From NCBI RefSeq assembly GCF_900638305.1, contig NZ_LR134506.1:2232001-2296000 (forward strand): 64,000 nucleotides of DNA, given 5' to 3'. Source of the DNA: Porphyromonas cangingivalis. Its GTDB lineage: Bacteria; Bacteroidota; Bacteroidia; Bacteroidales; Porphyromonadaceae. Within the stretch, counting starts at the first letter, position 1. Every line of letters begins with the position of its first letter. The translations under genes and the position numbers were made by a program. The notes beneath the pieces are model-generated. The model made no database searches. It was given only the letters and a program-made list of their open reading frames with translations, and was not told the DNA's origin. Shown here piece after piece: positions 17,328 through 25,923 of the stretch.

Positions 17328-18170
17328 ATGTCGCATTTGATTTCTATAAAAGAGCTTTCGTCTACCGATGTGCTGGAGGACACTTTTACCTCTCCGCTTT
17401 ACTGCATCTTTCTGTTTGCGCAGGGAGGTCACTTTGCGGTCGATGGTACGGCATACCGGACAGACAAAAATACGGTGCTCTTCCTGACTCCATATCAGAG
17501 CCTGCAGTGGTTCCGACAGCCGAAGGTCTGTCGTCAGGTCTCTTTTCACGGAGATTTCTACTGTATCGAGTATCACAAATATGAGGTGGCGTGCAATGGA
17601 CTATTGTTCAACAATGCATATCTGACGCCCTATGTCGAGGTGTCTGATGCGCTATTGAGTCATCTTCATCAGTTGACCGAATATATTCGTACGGAGCAGC
17701 AGGTCGATATGGAGGAGCAGCCCTTTACTGCCTCTGTCATCAAGTCTTATTTGCAGCTCCTTTTGGCACTTTGCAGTCGGGAGAAAGAGGCTGCGGAGGG
17801 TCAGCACGCTACTGTCATAGATGGTCAGGCTTTCCTTTTCGAGCAACTCCTCGAGAAGCATCACCTCTCCGAACGTCGGGTAGGTTTTTATGCCGATCAA
17901 ATAGGCGTATCTGTCGAGGTCTTGAGCCGAAAGAGCCGACAAGCCTTTGGCAAGACGCCCACACAGTTGATACAAGATCGGGTGATCATCGCAGCCAAGA
18001 GGCTGCTACACCTCTCGGATAAGAGTATCAAGGAGATTGCGGTGCTTCTCAACTTCCAAGATGAATTTTATTTCAGTCGTTACTTCAAGAAGGCCACAGG
18101 GCTTTCTCCCAAACATTTCAGGGATGAGGTCGGCATATCGATCATCACGACTGTCCATCCGACCCTTTGA
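17328..18170 (+). CDS. AraC-family transcriptional regulator
   Basis: 280 aa. The N-terminal half is a cupin-like sensor region and the C-terminal 100 residues form an AraC/XylS double helix-turn-helix (IGVSVEVLSRKSRQAFGKTP; IKEIAVLLNFQDEFYFSRYFKK.TGLSPKHFRDE). It lies 131 nt upstream of a DUF417 membrane protein in the same direction, which it probably controls. The pair resembles rclR/rclC of E. coli, but the signal sensed here is unknown. A TATCTTTA -7-like box lies at about 17293-17300. Confidence 0.9.
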   Translation: MSHLISIKELSSTDVLEDTFTSPLYCIFLFAQGGHFAVDGTAYRTDKNTVLFLTPYQSLQWFRQPKVCRQVSFHGDFYCIEYHKYEVACNGLLFNNAYLTPYVEVSDALLSHLHQLTEYIRTEQQVDMEEQPFTASVIKSYLQLLLALCSREKEAAEGQHATVIDGQAFLFEQLLEKHHLSERRVGFYADQIGVSVEVLSRKSRQAFGKTPTQLIQDRVIIAAKRLLHLSDKSIKEIAVLLNFQDEFYFSRYFKKATGLSPKHFRDEVGISIITTVHPTL

Positions 18171-18301
18171 TCAGGCAGTTTGGGTTTTTAAGATGGATAA
18201 ATGTCAAATATATCCATGTTATTGTCATTTTTATCCATTCTATGTGTGCTATAAAAGGAAGAACTTTGCAGTGTACATAATTTTTTAAGAACACAGCAGA
18301 T

Positions 18302-18934
18302 ATGAAACAGTTTGTAGCACAACTATTCGAAAGAGGAAGTAAGATTTTATTGGGCTTGGAGCGTCCATTCTTTAACTTCATGCGCATTTCCATCTTTGTC
18401 GTGATGGCTTGGATCGGTGGCCTCAAGGCTTGCCAGTACGAAGCTGACGGTATTGTTCACTTTGTCAGCAACAGCCCCTTTATGTGTTTTCTATACAATA
18501 ACTCTGACAAGTATGTGGAGAACGAAAAGGGCGAGATGGTCAAAGAGTACACCCTGTACAAGAACCCCGAGGGTAAGATGGTGCAGAAGAATATCGACTG
18601 GCACAAGTCCAACGGTACTTACCCCTTCTCATACGGTTTGGGTACATTCATTGTTTTGATTGGTCTGACTGTGCTTTTGGGCATCTGGTTTCCTAAAGTC
18701 GGACTCATCGGAGGTATGTTGACTTTCGGAATGTCGATCGTCACACTCTCGTTTCTTATCACTACGCCTGAGTCTTGGGTGCCCAATCTGGGTGGAGACT
18801 TACCGACACCCCACTACGGATTCCCCTATCTTTCGGGTGTCGGCCGATTGGTCATCAAGGATATCATCATGAGTGCCGGAGGCCTGCTTGTGGCTTGGGA
18901 TGCTGCTCGTAGGATACTCCAACGCAAAGCCTGA
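18302..18934 (+). CDS. DUF417 family inner-membrane protein (RclC/YkgB-like)
   Basis: 210 aa with four hydrophobic segments (about 27-45, 110-130, 135-155, 185-200). Its features fit DUF417: an N-terminal RISIFVVMAWIGGLKACQYEADGI, a central charged loop and a C-terminal IKDIIMSAGGL. RclC, the known relative, takes part in resistance to reactive chlorine species. For this copy the role is inferred only from family and the AraC neighbour. It ends in its own terminator. Confidence 0.82.
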   Translation: MKQFVAQLFERGSKILLGLERPFFNFMRISIFVVMAWIGGLKACQYEADGIVHFVSNSPFMCFLYNNSDKYVENEKGEMVKEYTLYKNPEGKMVQKNIDWHKSNGTYPFSYGLGTFIVLIGLTVLLGIWFPKVGLIGGMLTFGMSIVTLSFLITTPESWVPNLGGDLPTPHYGFPYLSGVGRLVIKDIIMSAGGLLVAWDAARRILQRKA

Positions 18935-18952
18935 TACATCAATACAGCCAAG

Positions 18953-18996
18953 GAGACCGTGCAGAGATACTTCATTTCGGCACGGGCTCTTTTATT
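18953..18996 (+). terminator. terminator of the DUF417 gene
   Basis: Stem GAGACCGTGC (18953-18962) / GCACGGGCTC (18980-18989) with one mismatch, followed by a T-rich run. Confidence 0.7.
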
Positions 18997-19119
18997 TTAC
19001 AGGGTAGGGGACAGAGTAGATTCCGGCACGGAGCAGAATGTTTTCTCTCCCATATCGGAGTCTGCTCTGTCAGACCTCAGAAAGTGAGGGCTCATTACGT
19101 GTTCGTCACATACTTGTGT

Positions 19120-19167
19120 GCTTAAGTTCAGATTGGAAGGTTTTGCACTTCCAATGTGAACTTAAGC
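19120..19167. repeat. stand-alone 20-bp hairpin
   Basis: Arms 19120-19139 and 19148-19167 (outer part GCTTAAGTTCA) pair with one mismatch around an 8-nt loop. No T-run follows, so it is not an ordinary terminator. It sits in the roughly 430-nt gene-free stretch before the tRNA genes. Confidence 0.6.
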
Positions 19168-19234
19168 ATCCCTAAAATGGCAAATTTTGATCTCATCTCT
19201 CAGAAATAAATCAATGAATACTGTGCCAAAATTA

Positions 19235-19327
19235 ACGCAAGACCAAGAGAAAAACTAAACTTTAAGTCCCCGGTTCAAGTATTCTTCAGCTTATTACCCT
19301 AATTTTGCACTTGATACTTGAATCTGC
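19235..19327 (+). repeat. dispersed promoter-upstream element, copy A
   Basis: 93-bp segment from ACGCAAGACC to GATACTTGAATCTGC, nearly identical to the inverted segment at 59781-59874 and sharing its right part with 15777-15837. Its end lies 48 nt before the tRNA promoter's -7 box. Confidence 0.8.
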
Positions 19328-19352
19328 AAGAGAGATTTTTAGAGATAAGCCC

Positions 19353-19383
19353 TTGTGAAAGCAAAATAATTATTTTACCTTTG
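19353..19383 (+). promoter_or_regulatory. tRNA-Gly/tRNA-Leu promoter
   Basis: TTG (19353-19355), a 20-nt spacer, then TACCTTTG (19376-19383), a good Bacteroidota promoter 50 nt before the first tRNA. Confidence 0.7.
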
Positions 19384-19433
19384 TACTCGCATTCGAAAGT
19401 CTTCTATTCACAGACATCAATGCCATAGCAAAT

Positions 19434-19506
19434 GCGGAAGTAGCTCAGTTGGTAGAGCATAACCTTGCCAAGGTTAGGGTCGCGGGTTCGAATCCCGTCT
19501 TCCGCT
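19434..19506 (+). tRNA. tRNA-Gly (GCC)
   Basis: 73-nt cloverleaf. Acceptor GCGGAAG pairs with CTTCCGC plus discriminator T; the D-arm AGCTCAGTTGGTAGAGC, anticodon loop CTTGCCAA and T-arm GGGTTCGAATCCC are present. CCA is not encoded. Confidence 0.96.
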
Positions 19507-19526
19507 CTTTTTCAGTTCTACAAAGA

Positions 19527-19611
19527 GCCCGGATGGTGGAATGGTAGACACGAAGGACTTAAAATCCTTTGGCCAGTAATGGCTGTGCGGGTTCGAGTCC
19601 CGCTCCGGGTA
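19527..19611 (+). tRNA. tRNA-Leu (TAA)
   Basis: 85-nt class II tRNA. Acceptor GCCCGGA pairs with TCCGGGT, the anticodon stem AAGGA/TCCTT encloses TAA, a long variable arm is present and the T-arm is GGGTTCGAGTCCC. It follows tRNA-Gly by 20 nt, so they are probably co-transcribed. Confidence 0.95.
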
Positions 19612-19630
19612 CAAGTAGAAGATTGTAGAT

Positions 19631-19674
19631 GAACTCCCATTCCGATCAGAGGAATGAGGGGTCTTTTTTTTGTC
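19631..19674 (+). terminator. terminator of the tRNA pair
   Basis: Imperfect stem built on CCCATTCC / GGAATGAGGGG followed by T8. Confidence 0.65.
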
Positions 19675-19796
19675 CATACACTCAAGGTCTTCAATCCCTC
19701 TTGGTGTGCTCTCACTAAGAGGTTCTTTCCCTAACAGCTGAGTGATAATAGTGACTTGTGCAACTTTTCAGATACGGAGCTGCACAACATAGGGGA

Positions 19797-20804
19797 TTAC
19801 CACCGCAGACTGCGTCGGGTGAGTTCGATCACGTTGTATATCGCCTGGATCTCCTCCATGTGGATGGTGATGTCTGCATAGTCGGGGTTGAGAGAGCGTA
19901 GGAGAAGAGTCCCCTCTTCGGGATCATGCTCGGCAATACTCTTGATGATGATCCCCTCGGTCCTGGTGACAAAGATGAAGTATCTCCAGGCATTTTTGTG
20001 TAGTTTGTACTGCCAATAGAGCTGTGGGATCATACGAGCAAGGACGATGTCTCCATCAGAGAGGGAGAATGGGGTCCCGTCATCCATCGATGCTCCTTTG
20101 ACCTTGAAGAGGGCATATTTACCCTGATAGTCACGATCGACAGGGATGCGCACCATCCGTTCATCCTCGTCCGGATCATAATCGGAGAAGTTGGTCAAGG
20201 TGCCGGCTGCCGCAGGATCGGAGATGAGAGGGAATGCTTTCTCTTCGTATTCGTCGTAGAAGGCTACAGTATCTTCTTGTTTCGATTTTGGGATGATCCT
20301 TGTCATAAGGACTTCACCACGACCGTTGAAGAGCCAGTCGCGGTTGTACTTGGGGAAGTGATTGAGGATGCGTTCGAGCGTCTCATCTTGGGGGCGTGTG
20401 TGGAGCTTGACGATGCGGTAAAGCGTTGTGTTGTTGGGATAACCGAGGAGAGCACTCATCTTTGTATACGTCAGGCCTTCGAGATCGAGTAAGTGTTTGA
20501 CCCTCTGCCAACGCTCCGGAAACGGAGAGGCGGCTGCGTGCCCTGTCGGCAGTAGCATCTCACCTTCCCCCGTAAGTATCCATTGCTCTGAAAATGTGAA
20601 GGGATAAGCACTGCAAAATGTGGAAATGAACTTCGGCGAAATGAAGTCCGAAGCCTTGCTGAACGCAACACGTACAGACACCGGTGGTATCCCCATGGCT
20701 ACCCCCAGATCCGAGTAAGAGCCTGCGAGCTTTTGTTTTTTGAGGTGCTTATAGCACGCTGCAAGCCTTCTTTTTCGTCCAAGTATTTCCTTACGATCTG
20801 CCAT
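19797..20804 (-). CDS. LexA/CI-like S24 regulator with two HTH-type domains
   Basis: 335 aa. Two related N-terminal units (about 10-85 and 95-170) each end in a W(I/L)(L/F).G.GE(M/V)L motif, suggesting a duplicated helix-turn-helix module. The C-terminal S24 peptidase-like domain (about 225-330) has Ser in GASMDDG and a candidate Lys in IIIKSIA, the dyad used for self-cleavage in LexA and CI. It is probably a stress- or phage-type repressor whose targets are unknown. The ORF extends to a TTG at 20810, but the ATG at 20804 is the better start. A TATCTTTG -7 box lies on the minus strand at 20829-20822. Confidence 0.8.
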   Translation of the reverse strand: MADRKEILGRKRRLAACYKHLKKQKLAGSYSDLGVAMGIPPVSVRVAFSKASDFISPKFISTFCSAYPFTFSEQWILTGEGEMLLPTGHAAASPFPERWQRVKHLLDLEGLTYTKMSALLGYPNNTTLYRIVKLHTRPQDETLERILNHFPKYNRDWLFNGRGEVLMTRIIPKSKQEDTVAFYDEYEEKAFPLISDPAAAGTLTNFSDYDPDEDERMVRIPVDRDYQGKYALFKVKGASMDDGTPFSLSDGDIVLARMIPQLYWQYKLHKNAWRYFIFVTRTEGIIIKSIAEHDPEEGTLLLRSLNPDYADITIHMEEIQAIYNVIELTRRSLRW

Positions 20805-20821
20805 CAACAAGTCATTTGTCG

Positions 20822-20855
20822 CAAAGATACTTATTTACTCTTTTTGTTTCCCAAA
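20822..20855 (-). promoter_or_regulatory. promoter of the S24 regulator
   Basis: Minus-strand TATCTTTG (20829-20822) with a TTTG (20855-20852) about 22 nt upstream. It lies 17 nt before the ATG, so the transcript would be nearly leaderless. Confidence 0.5.
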
Positions 20856-20920
20856 AAATAATACTAACTTTAGGCGAATAGTTAATTGATGTTTTATTCT
20901 TGTAAAAAAATAAACATGTC

Positions 20921-22090
20921 ATGAAGCCCATCCATTCTCTACTCCTTGGTTTTGTCGCGACACTCCTTTTTGTATCCATTGCCTATGCCATACAGAGACG
21001 ACCTCAGATCTTCGGTCGGGAGACATCTGAGGCGATCATCAAGCGCGAACTGTCTGTGCCTGTTGCCGACATCCAAGTAGCCTTTCCGATGGAGATTACG
21101 GTAGTGTCTTCCGACAAAAATCTTTTGGAGATAAGGGGGACGAAAAGTGACCTCGACAAGATATCTGTCTCTGTGACAAAGGAGGAGCTACGCATCAAAC
21201 AGAGTTCGTTCAGCTGGAGGATCCTCAAGGTGCGCAAGAGGGTACGTGCCGTTTTATATACGACCGATCCCGATAGGATAGAAGCTGTGGAGCTCTCTTC
21301 GGCTTCCGGTATGAGCATTGAGCCACGTATCATGGTACGCCGGTTCGAACTCGAAGGTTCGGGTGCTTCGTCCTTCACCGCAGACATCGAAGCCTATGAC
21401 GTATCCTTGGATTTGAGTGGTGCCAGCTCTGCTCGTATCAAGGGGAATGCAGAGACTATCGATGCAGACCTCTCTGGGGCTTCGGAATTGCAGTATCAGG
21501 GGAGGTGTGATGTCTGCATCTTGGATGTTTCGGGGGCTTCGACATTCAAGGGACGTGACCTCATTGTCGAGCTTGTGGAAGGCGAAATCTCCGGAGCTTC
21601 GGATGTCGTCATCGGTGCAAAGACCTACGGAAAGATCGCTGTCACGGGAGCTTCGGATCTGGAGAGCCCCAAAGATGCCGACAGAAGCGACAAAGGCATA
21701 TCGAGTGAGATCTCTGTGTCAGGAGGCTCTTCATTTTCCGGATCCAGTTTTGCTCCTCAAGGTAAGGTCAAAATCAGTGGCTCAAGCAACGTGAAGCTAT
21801 ACGCCGTCTTTGGCCATGCTGACATTTCTGTCACGGGAGCTTCGGATCTCAAGATCTATGGCGGTTGCGACTTTTTCAAGGCGAAAGTCTCCGGCAGTTC
21901 CGAGTGTGATGCAAAATCCTTTGCCACCAGAAGTGCAGAGGTCGAAGTCTCCTCATCAAGTGAAGCCATCGTCAATGTCTCGGACTATCTCAAGGCTGAT
22001 GTGGGTTCGTTGGGTTTGCTTGAGCACGTGGGAGAGCCACGACAAAAGAGCTTTGTGTCCAACTGTAACGACCGTGTCCGCAGACGATAA
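20921..22090 (+). CDS. DUF2807-type (head GIN domain) exported protein
   Basis: 389 aa with an N-terminal signal or anchor segment (about 5-24). A DUF2807-like region follows, made of many short SGAS / TGAS / SGSS turns spaced about 20 residues apart, the pattern of a right-handed parallel beta-helix. Such proteins are common in Bacteroidota and have no firm function; adhesion has been suggested by annotation only. The last 30 residues depart from the repeat, but the frame appears intact. It is divergent from the S24 regulator and ends at a strong terminator. Confidence 0.78.
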   Translation: MKPIHSLLLGFVATLLFVSIAYAIQRRPQIFGRETSEAIIKRELSVPVADIQVAFPMEITVVSSDKNLLEIRGTKSDLDKISVSVTKEELRIKQSSFSWRILKVRKRVRAVLYTTDPDRIEAVELSSASGMSIEPRIMVRRFELEGSGASSFTADIEAYDVSLDLSGASSARIKGNAETIDADLSGASELQYQGRCDVCILDVSGASTFKGRDLIVELVEGEISGASDVVIGAKTYGKIAVTGASDLESPKDADRSDKGISSEISVSGGSSFSGSSFAPQGKVKISGSSNVKLYAVFGHADISVTGASDLKIYGGCDFFKAKVSGSSECDAKSFATRSAEVEVSSSSEAIVNVSDYLKADVGSLGLLEHVGEPRQKSFVSNCNDRVRRR

Positions 22091-22117
22091 GATCATCATA
22101 TAATCTCTTCAGAGATA

Positions 22118-22164
22118 AAAACCCGAAGATGAACAACCCGACGTTGTTCATCTTCGGGTTTTTT
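22118..22164 (+). terminator. terminator after the DUF2807 gene
   Basis: Near-perfect stem of about 20 bp (core ACCCGAAGATGAACAAC, 22121-22137, and complement 22143-22159) with a 5-nt loop and a T-run. Confidence 0.88.
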
Positions 22165-22191
22165 GTTTGTTCCAAGGCTGAATAATAATGG

Positions 22192-22199
22192 TATCTTTG
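22192..22199 (+). promoter_or_regulatory. folC promoter (-7 box)
   Basis: TATCTTTG matches the -7 consensus exactly, and TTTG lies about 22 nt upstream (22166-22169). Confidence 0.55.
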
Positions 22200-22254
22200 T
22201 ACGTCGATTGCTATAAGATCGGCAAGAGACTTTATCTTCAAAACACCATCGGAC

Positions 22255-23583
22255 ATGACATCTTACGAGGCTACGATAGACTATTTGTTCAACGCTTTAC
22301 CTGTGTTTCAACATCAAGGTGGAAGTGCCTACAAGCCCGGGTTGGAGCGCGTCGACGAACTCCTTTCGCTCTGTGGCAATCCACACAAGAAGCTCAAGAC
22401 CATACACATCGCCGGGACGAACGGCAAAGGCTCGAGTTCACACATGCTCGCTTCTATCTTACAGAGTGCCGGATATCGTGTGGGGCTCTTCACCTCACCT
22501 CACCTCATAGACTTCAGAGAACGCATCCGTATCGACGGAGAGATGATCCCCGAGCAGTATGTCATAGACTTCGTCGAGGACATCCGTCCTCGCATCCCCG
22601 AGGGACTCCAGCCTTCTTTCTTCGAGCTGACGACAGCGATGGCATTCAGTTACTTTGCCCGGGTCGGCACCGACATCGCCGTGATAGAGGTCGGCATGGG
22701 CGGACGCCTTGACAGCACCAACGTCATCAGTCCGCTCCTCAGTGTCATCACAAACGTGAGCGTCGATCACGCAGCCTTCTTGGGCGGTACGCTCGAAGCC
22801 ATAGCCACCGAGAAGGCAGGCATCATCAAGCCACAAACACCGGTCATCCTCGGACGTAGTGTGGAGCACGAGGTCTATGATGTGGTGGCAAAGACCGCTC
22901 ATGCCCACAAGGCACCCCTTACCATCGCCGATCAGAGTAGCGAAGTGACCGATGTCCGACCTGCCGGGGATGGCAGTCAAGATCTTGACACCCTGCACTT
23001 CGGTATCATTCGCCAGCCACTCGGTGGGGCTTATCAGGTCGAAAATACCACTACCGTCCTCTGCGCTTGTCTCCGACTTGCCGAGCTCGGTCTTTCCATC
23101 ACTCCGACCCACGTGAGAGAAGGGATCCACTCTGTCGCCCGCACCGGACTCAAAGGTCGTCTGCAAGTCGTCCGAGACACAGCACCAAGGATCATCCTCG
23201 ACACCGGACACAATCCCGGAGCTTGGATTTATCTCTCTCGCCAACTGAAAGAGTGGGCCTCTCAAGCTCCCCTCCTTTGTGTCCTGGGCATGGCCGGAGA
23301 TAAGGATGTCTCCGAAGTCTTGACCCTTCTCCCCAAGACCAATACCCATTATATATGTTGTAAGGCGAAGGGAGAGCGCTCCATGCCGGCCGAAAAGCTC
23401 TTAAAGATCATGCAGGACAAGGGCTTCGAGCACTGTGAGTGCATCCCCTCCATAGCCCGAGCCTATGATACTGCTGTGGAGCGATGTGTGTCCGAGGGCA
23501 TCCCGACACTCTTCATCGGGGGGAGCAACTTCGTTATCGGCGAGCTCCTTTCCGAACGCACCTTCGAAGGTCTTGTCCCATAA
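22255..23583 (+). CDS. folC: folylpolyglutamate synthase / dihydrofolate synthase
   Basis: 442 aa Mur-ligase-family enzyme that adds glutamate to dihydropteroate and folates, cytoplasmic. Visible: FQHQGGSAYKPGLERV at the N-terminus, the P-loop HIAGTNGKGSS (about 50-60), SPHLIDFRERI, EVGMGGRLDSTN, and NVSVDHAAFLGGT with the metal/carbamate region, then DTGHNPGA in the C-terminal domain. Full length. Monocistronic with its own promoter and terminator. Confidence 0.95.
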   Translation: MTSYEATIDYLFNALPVFQHQGGSAYKPGLERVDELLSLCGNPHKKLKTIHIAGTNGKGSSSHMLASILQSAGYRVGLFTSPHLIDFRERIRIDGEMIPEQYVIDFVEDIRPRIPEGLQPSFFELTTAMAFSYFARVGTDIAVIEVGMGGRLDSTNVISPLLSVITNVSVDHAAFLGGTLEAIATEKAGIIKPQTPVILGRSVEHEVYDVVAKTAHAHKAPLTIADQSSEVTDVRPAGDGSQDLDTLHFGIIRQPLGGAYQVENTTTVLCACLRLAELGLSITPTHVREGIHSVARTGLKGRLQVVRDTAPRIILDTGHNPGAWIYLSRQLKEWASQAPLLCVLGMAGDKDVSEVLTLLPKTNTHYICCKAKGERSMPAEKLLKIMQDKGFEHCECIPSIARAYDTAVERCVSEGIPTLFIGGSNFVIGELLSERTFEGLVP

Positions 23584-23666
23584 TATCTATAGGGGAGACA
23601 CGCCGCCATCTTTACGCTCTGATCGAAAGTCGTTTTTCACCTGTTCAGAGCTTCTTATCCATACTC

Positions 23667-23717
23667 AAACCGCCTCGTCGAGATTTTGATTTCTGACGAG
23701 GCGGTTTGGATTTTTTA
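23667..23717 (+). terminator. terminator of folC
   Basis: Perfect 13-bp stem AAACCGCCTCGTC / GACGAGGCGGTTT (23667-23679 and 23695-23707), 15-nt loop, then GGATTTTTT. Confidence 0.85.
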
Positions 23718-23772
23718 CCGCTGAGTGCGTCGGTCTGTCGCTTCAAATTTGAGTCAAAGGTTCTTCGATATC

Positions 23773-23835
23773 AAGTCGTAAGATTCGATGAAACAAGTCT
23801 TACGACTTTCGTCATCGAATCCTACGACTTTTTTT
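23773..23835. repeat. intergenic hairpin repeat, copy 2 of 3
   Basis: Arms AAGTCGTAAGATTCGATGA (23773-23791) and its complement (23812-23830) pair with a single mismatch. The right arm carries the shared core ACGACTTTCGTCATCGAATC and a T7 run follows. It lies 190 nt past folC, beyond folC's own terminator. Confidence 0.75.
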
Positions 23836-24380
23836 CTACCCATGACTCTGGCTCTCTGTAAGCGTCTCCAAAGGCTCGATTTCTTTTGATCCGTATGTTT
23901 GATTGTTTTAGACGACCGGAACTATTGGAGGAAAGGGTGTTAAGGAGAATATTGAGGGTAAGTGAATGTAAATGAGAGGTTTTTTCACTATGTTTCGGAG
24001 GTTTGCATTGAGGAATAGAGTGCAAAATGCATGGATTTCTGCAGAAGTTCCGTTACCAAATCGTTAGTCCATTTCTCAGAATGGTAACGAAGAGGTAGAA
24101 GTAAGGTAACTGACAGAAGACTATTCGGTAACTCATCTTTCCGCAATTACGTTACTGATGCTTTGTGACACAATCTTTTGCGTAGCTGAGAACGCTTTGT
24201 CTCGTCCTAAATAAGTGTAACGCTTATTTAGGACGAGACAGATCTTTCAGTCCTTGTTCTATGGTATCAATGCGCAAGTAAACCGCTCCAAACTCTTTTG
24301 AGACAAACCTCGCAAGTGTGGATTTCTCAACCGCTGGTAGTCCAGAAAAAATAAAAGAATGCCCTTGCCCATTGTAATAT
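23836..24380. other. gene-free region with 22-bp spaced GGTAAC motifs and a perfect hairpin
   Basis: About 545 nt with no credible gene. GGTAAC occurs at 24083, 24105 and 24127, exactly 22 bp apart, with GTTACC at 24052 and GTTAC at 24151 nearby. A perfect 17-bp hairpin follows (24200-24216 / 24224-24240; core TCGTCCTAAATAAG). This is the left margin of an AT-richer block that looks imported. Confidence 0.55.
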
Positions 24381-25001
24381 TTATTTTAGCAATTTCGCTG
24401 CAAGTTTGTAGGTGAACAGGATTCGGGGATTGGACAAATCCCATTGTTGCACTTCCTGTCGTATCAATTCTGAATGTTTCTTGCTCATATCCCTTAAAGC
24501 GTTTCCAACAGATTTCCGAAGATACTCGCTCTCATGTGCTTTGTGCTTACTGATTAGAGCAATAGCCACAGATGGATTTTCCTTGAAGTGTGGGCGACTT
24601 GTCCAAATTCTCAACCCCTCCGTTACAGCACGGATAACATTCGGATTATTATCATTCATCCATTCTTCAATGAGAGGTAAAGAAGCTTCATACCCTCTGT
24701 GTTTGCAAACTTCGTCAAATGCCTTTGCAAGCATTTCCTGTACACGCCAATTCTCATCGGTGCTTACTTGCTCTTTCAGAAAACAAAGTGCGTTATTATC
24801 TTCTGTTGCCAATTTGCCCAATATAGTTGTTGCCAACATTCGGGCTTGATAGGCTTCATGTTCAAACAACGTGAGTGCAAGTTCAAAACATTGTTTTTCT
24901 GAATATGCAGAAAGGATTTCATTTGCTCCGTCAAGGATATGCTGAAATCCATGTTCAATTTGCTGTATTTTGTTCAAGATATTGTCTATTTCCATTGTCA
25001 T
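24381..25001 (-). CDS. HEAT-repeat protein resembling DNA alkylation repair (AlkD-like) proteins
   Basis: 206 aa, all-helical, with repeated HEAT-type helix pairs ([53 protein letters not shown]). The [14 protein letters not shown] segment and overall size resemble DNA alkylation repair HEAT proteins, which remove alkylated bases. I cannot pick out the catalytic residues with certainty, so a structural HEAT protein remains possible. Last gene of a four-gene operon; its start overlaps the GNAT stop by 4 nt (ATGA). Confidence 0.68.
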   Translation of the reverse strand: MTMEIDNILNKIQQIEHGFQHILDGANEILSAYSEKQCFELALTLFEHEAYQARMLATTILGKLATEDNNALCFLKEQVSTDENWRVQEMLAKAFDEVCKHRGYEASLPLIEEWMNDNNPNVIRAVTEGLRIWTSRPHFKENPSVAIALISKHKAHESEYLRKSVGNALRDMSKKHSELIRQEVQQWDLSNPRILFTYKLAAKLLK

Positions 25002-25453
25002 AAATCCTTTCTAAGGTAAATCATATCTACGAGTTGTATATCTCCTTCGAAAATTGGATGGTCGTAATTGTCAGTGAAGAAATTCTCTATCCGATGAGAC
25101 TTTTCAAACCCACAGTTTTCATAAAACGATAGGATTGCAGGAACTTCACCAGTACCGACAAGCATTGCCTCATAGTCTTTTTTGTAGAAATCGGAGATGT
25201 AATCTATCAATCTTCTACCGTAACCTTTACCCCGATATTGTTCGTATGTCGCTATGTTCTTCAATTCACAGGTGTCACTGCTTACAGGCACCACTACGCA
25301 AATGCCTTTCAAGTCATCATCGTATAAGGCAAACAGGTCTCCTCTCGACAAATACTTGTCAATCATATTTTCCTGTTCATCCGCTAACAGCAATAAATCA
25401 AGAAATTGTTTCTTGTTTTTGGCGACTCGTTCTATTTTCATGATGTCTGTCAC
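24998..25453 (-). CDS. GNAT-family N-acetyltransferase
   Basis: 151 aa. The acetyl-CoA binding loop is clear: [24 protein letters not shown] (about residues 63-86), followed by a typical C-terminal [15 protein letters not shown]. The substrate is unknown. The start is a GTG at 25453 overlapping the MarR stop (GTGA); an ATG at 25441 is the alternative. It belongs to the SRPBCC-MarR-GNAT-HEAT operon. Confidence 0.85.
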   Translation of the reverse strand: MTDIMKIERVAKNKKQFLDLLLLADEQENMIDKYLSRGDLFALYDDDLKGICVVVPVSSDTCELKNIATYEQYRGKGYGRRLIDYISDFYKKDYEAMLVGTGEVPAILSFYENCGFEKSHRIENFFTDNYDHPIFEGDIQLVDMIYLRKDL

Positions 25454-25923
25454 GTTGAGGAACGATCTATGTCATTCTTGATTAGCTTACACATACTTTC
25501 GTTGAAACTTTCTCGCTCGGTGTGGAGAACCCCAAAGAACTCTCTATCTGTTTGCTCCACTGCAACCACTGCTCTTTGCACAAGGTCTAAGGCTTTTCGA
25601 GTGAGGGTTATTTCTTTGGCTCGTGTATCCGTTCGATGCTCTTTTCTCTCTATCAGTCCTTTTGATTGTAGTGTGCGCAAAACCTTAGAGACCATCATAC
25701 GATCGGTTTTACTTTGATTTGCAATATCAATCTGTGTTACGATATTACCATTTTGAGAAAGCGAAGCAGCGGTTGCCAATAGCACGAATTGCGTGTGTGT
25801 CAAATCCAATAAATCCAATGATTGCTTTATGCGACGCTGCCAAAGTGTTGTAACCTGCCAAAGCAGAAACCCCGAACTATCTTCGGCCTTTTCGGCTCCA
25901 AAAACAATGTCTGTCTTATTCAT
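25450..25923 (-). CDS. MarR-family transcriptional regulator
   Basis: 157 aa winged-helix regulator. Helix pattern [46 protein letters not shown], then the wing [13 protein letters not shown] is typical MarR. The frame runs on to 26004, but the ATG at 25923 overlaps the upstream SRPBCC stop by 4 nt (ATGA) and is the likely start. As the only regulator in the operon it probably represses its own promoter at about 26448-26479; the ligand is unknown. Confidence 0.88.
   Translation of the reverse strand: MNKTDIVFGAEKAEDSSGFLLWQVTTLWQRRIKQSLDLLDLTHTQFVLLATAASLSQNGNIVTQIDIANQSKTDRMMVSKVLRTLQSKGLIERKEHRTDTRAKEITLTRKALDLVQRAVVAVEQTDREFFGVLHTERESFNESMCKLIKNDIDRSST

Noticed and set aside
19474-19715. 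Open frames antisense to the tRNA genes (minus strand)
   Set aside because: They translate the complement of tRNA-Gly and tRNA-Leu, a well-known source of false proteins.
21990-22090. Frameshift at the C-terminus of the DUF2807-like protein
   Set aside because: The divergent tail still aligns loosely with the repeat pattern (G.PR.KSF) in the same frame, and the alternative frame gives no better continuation.
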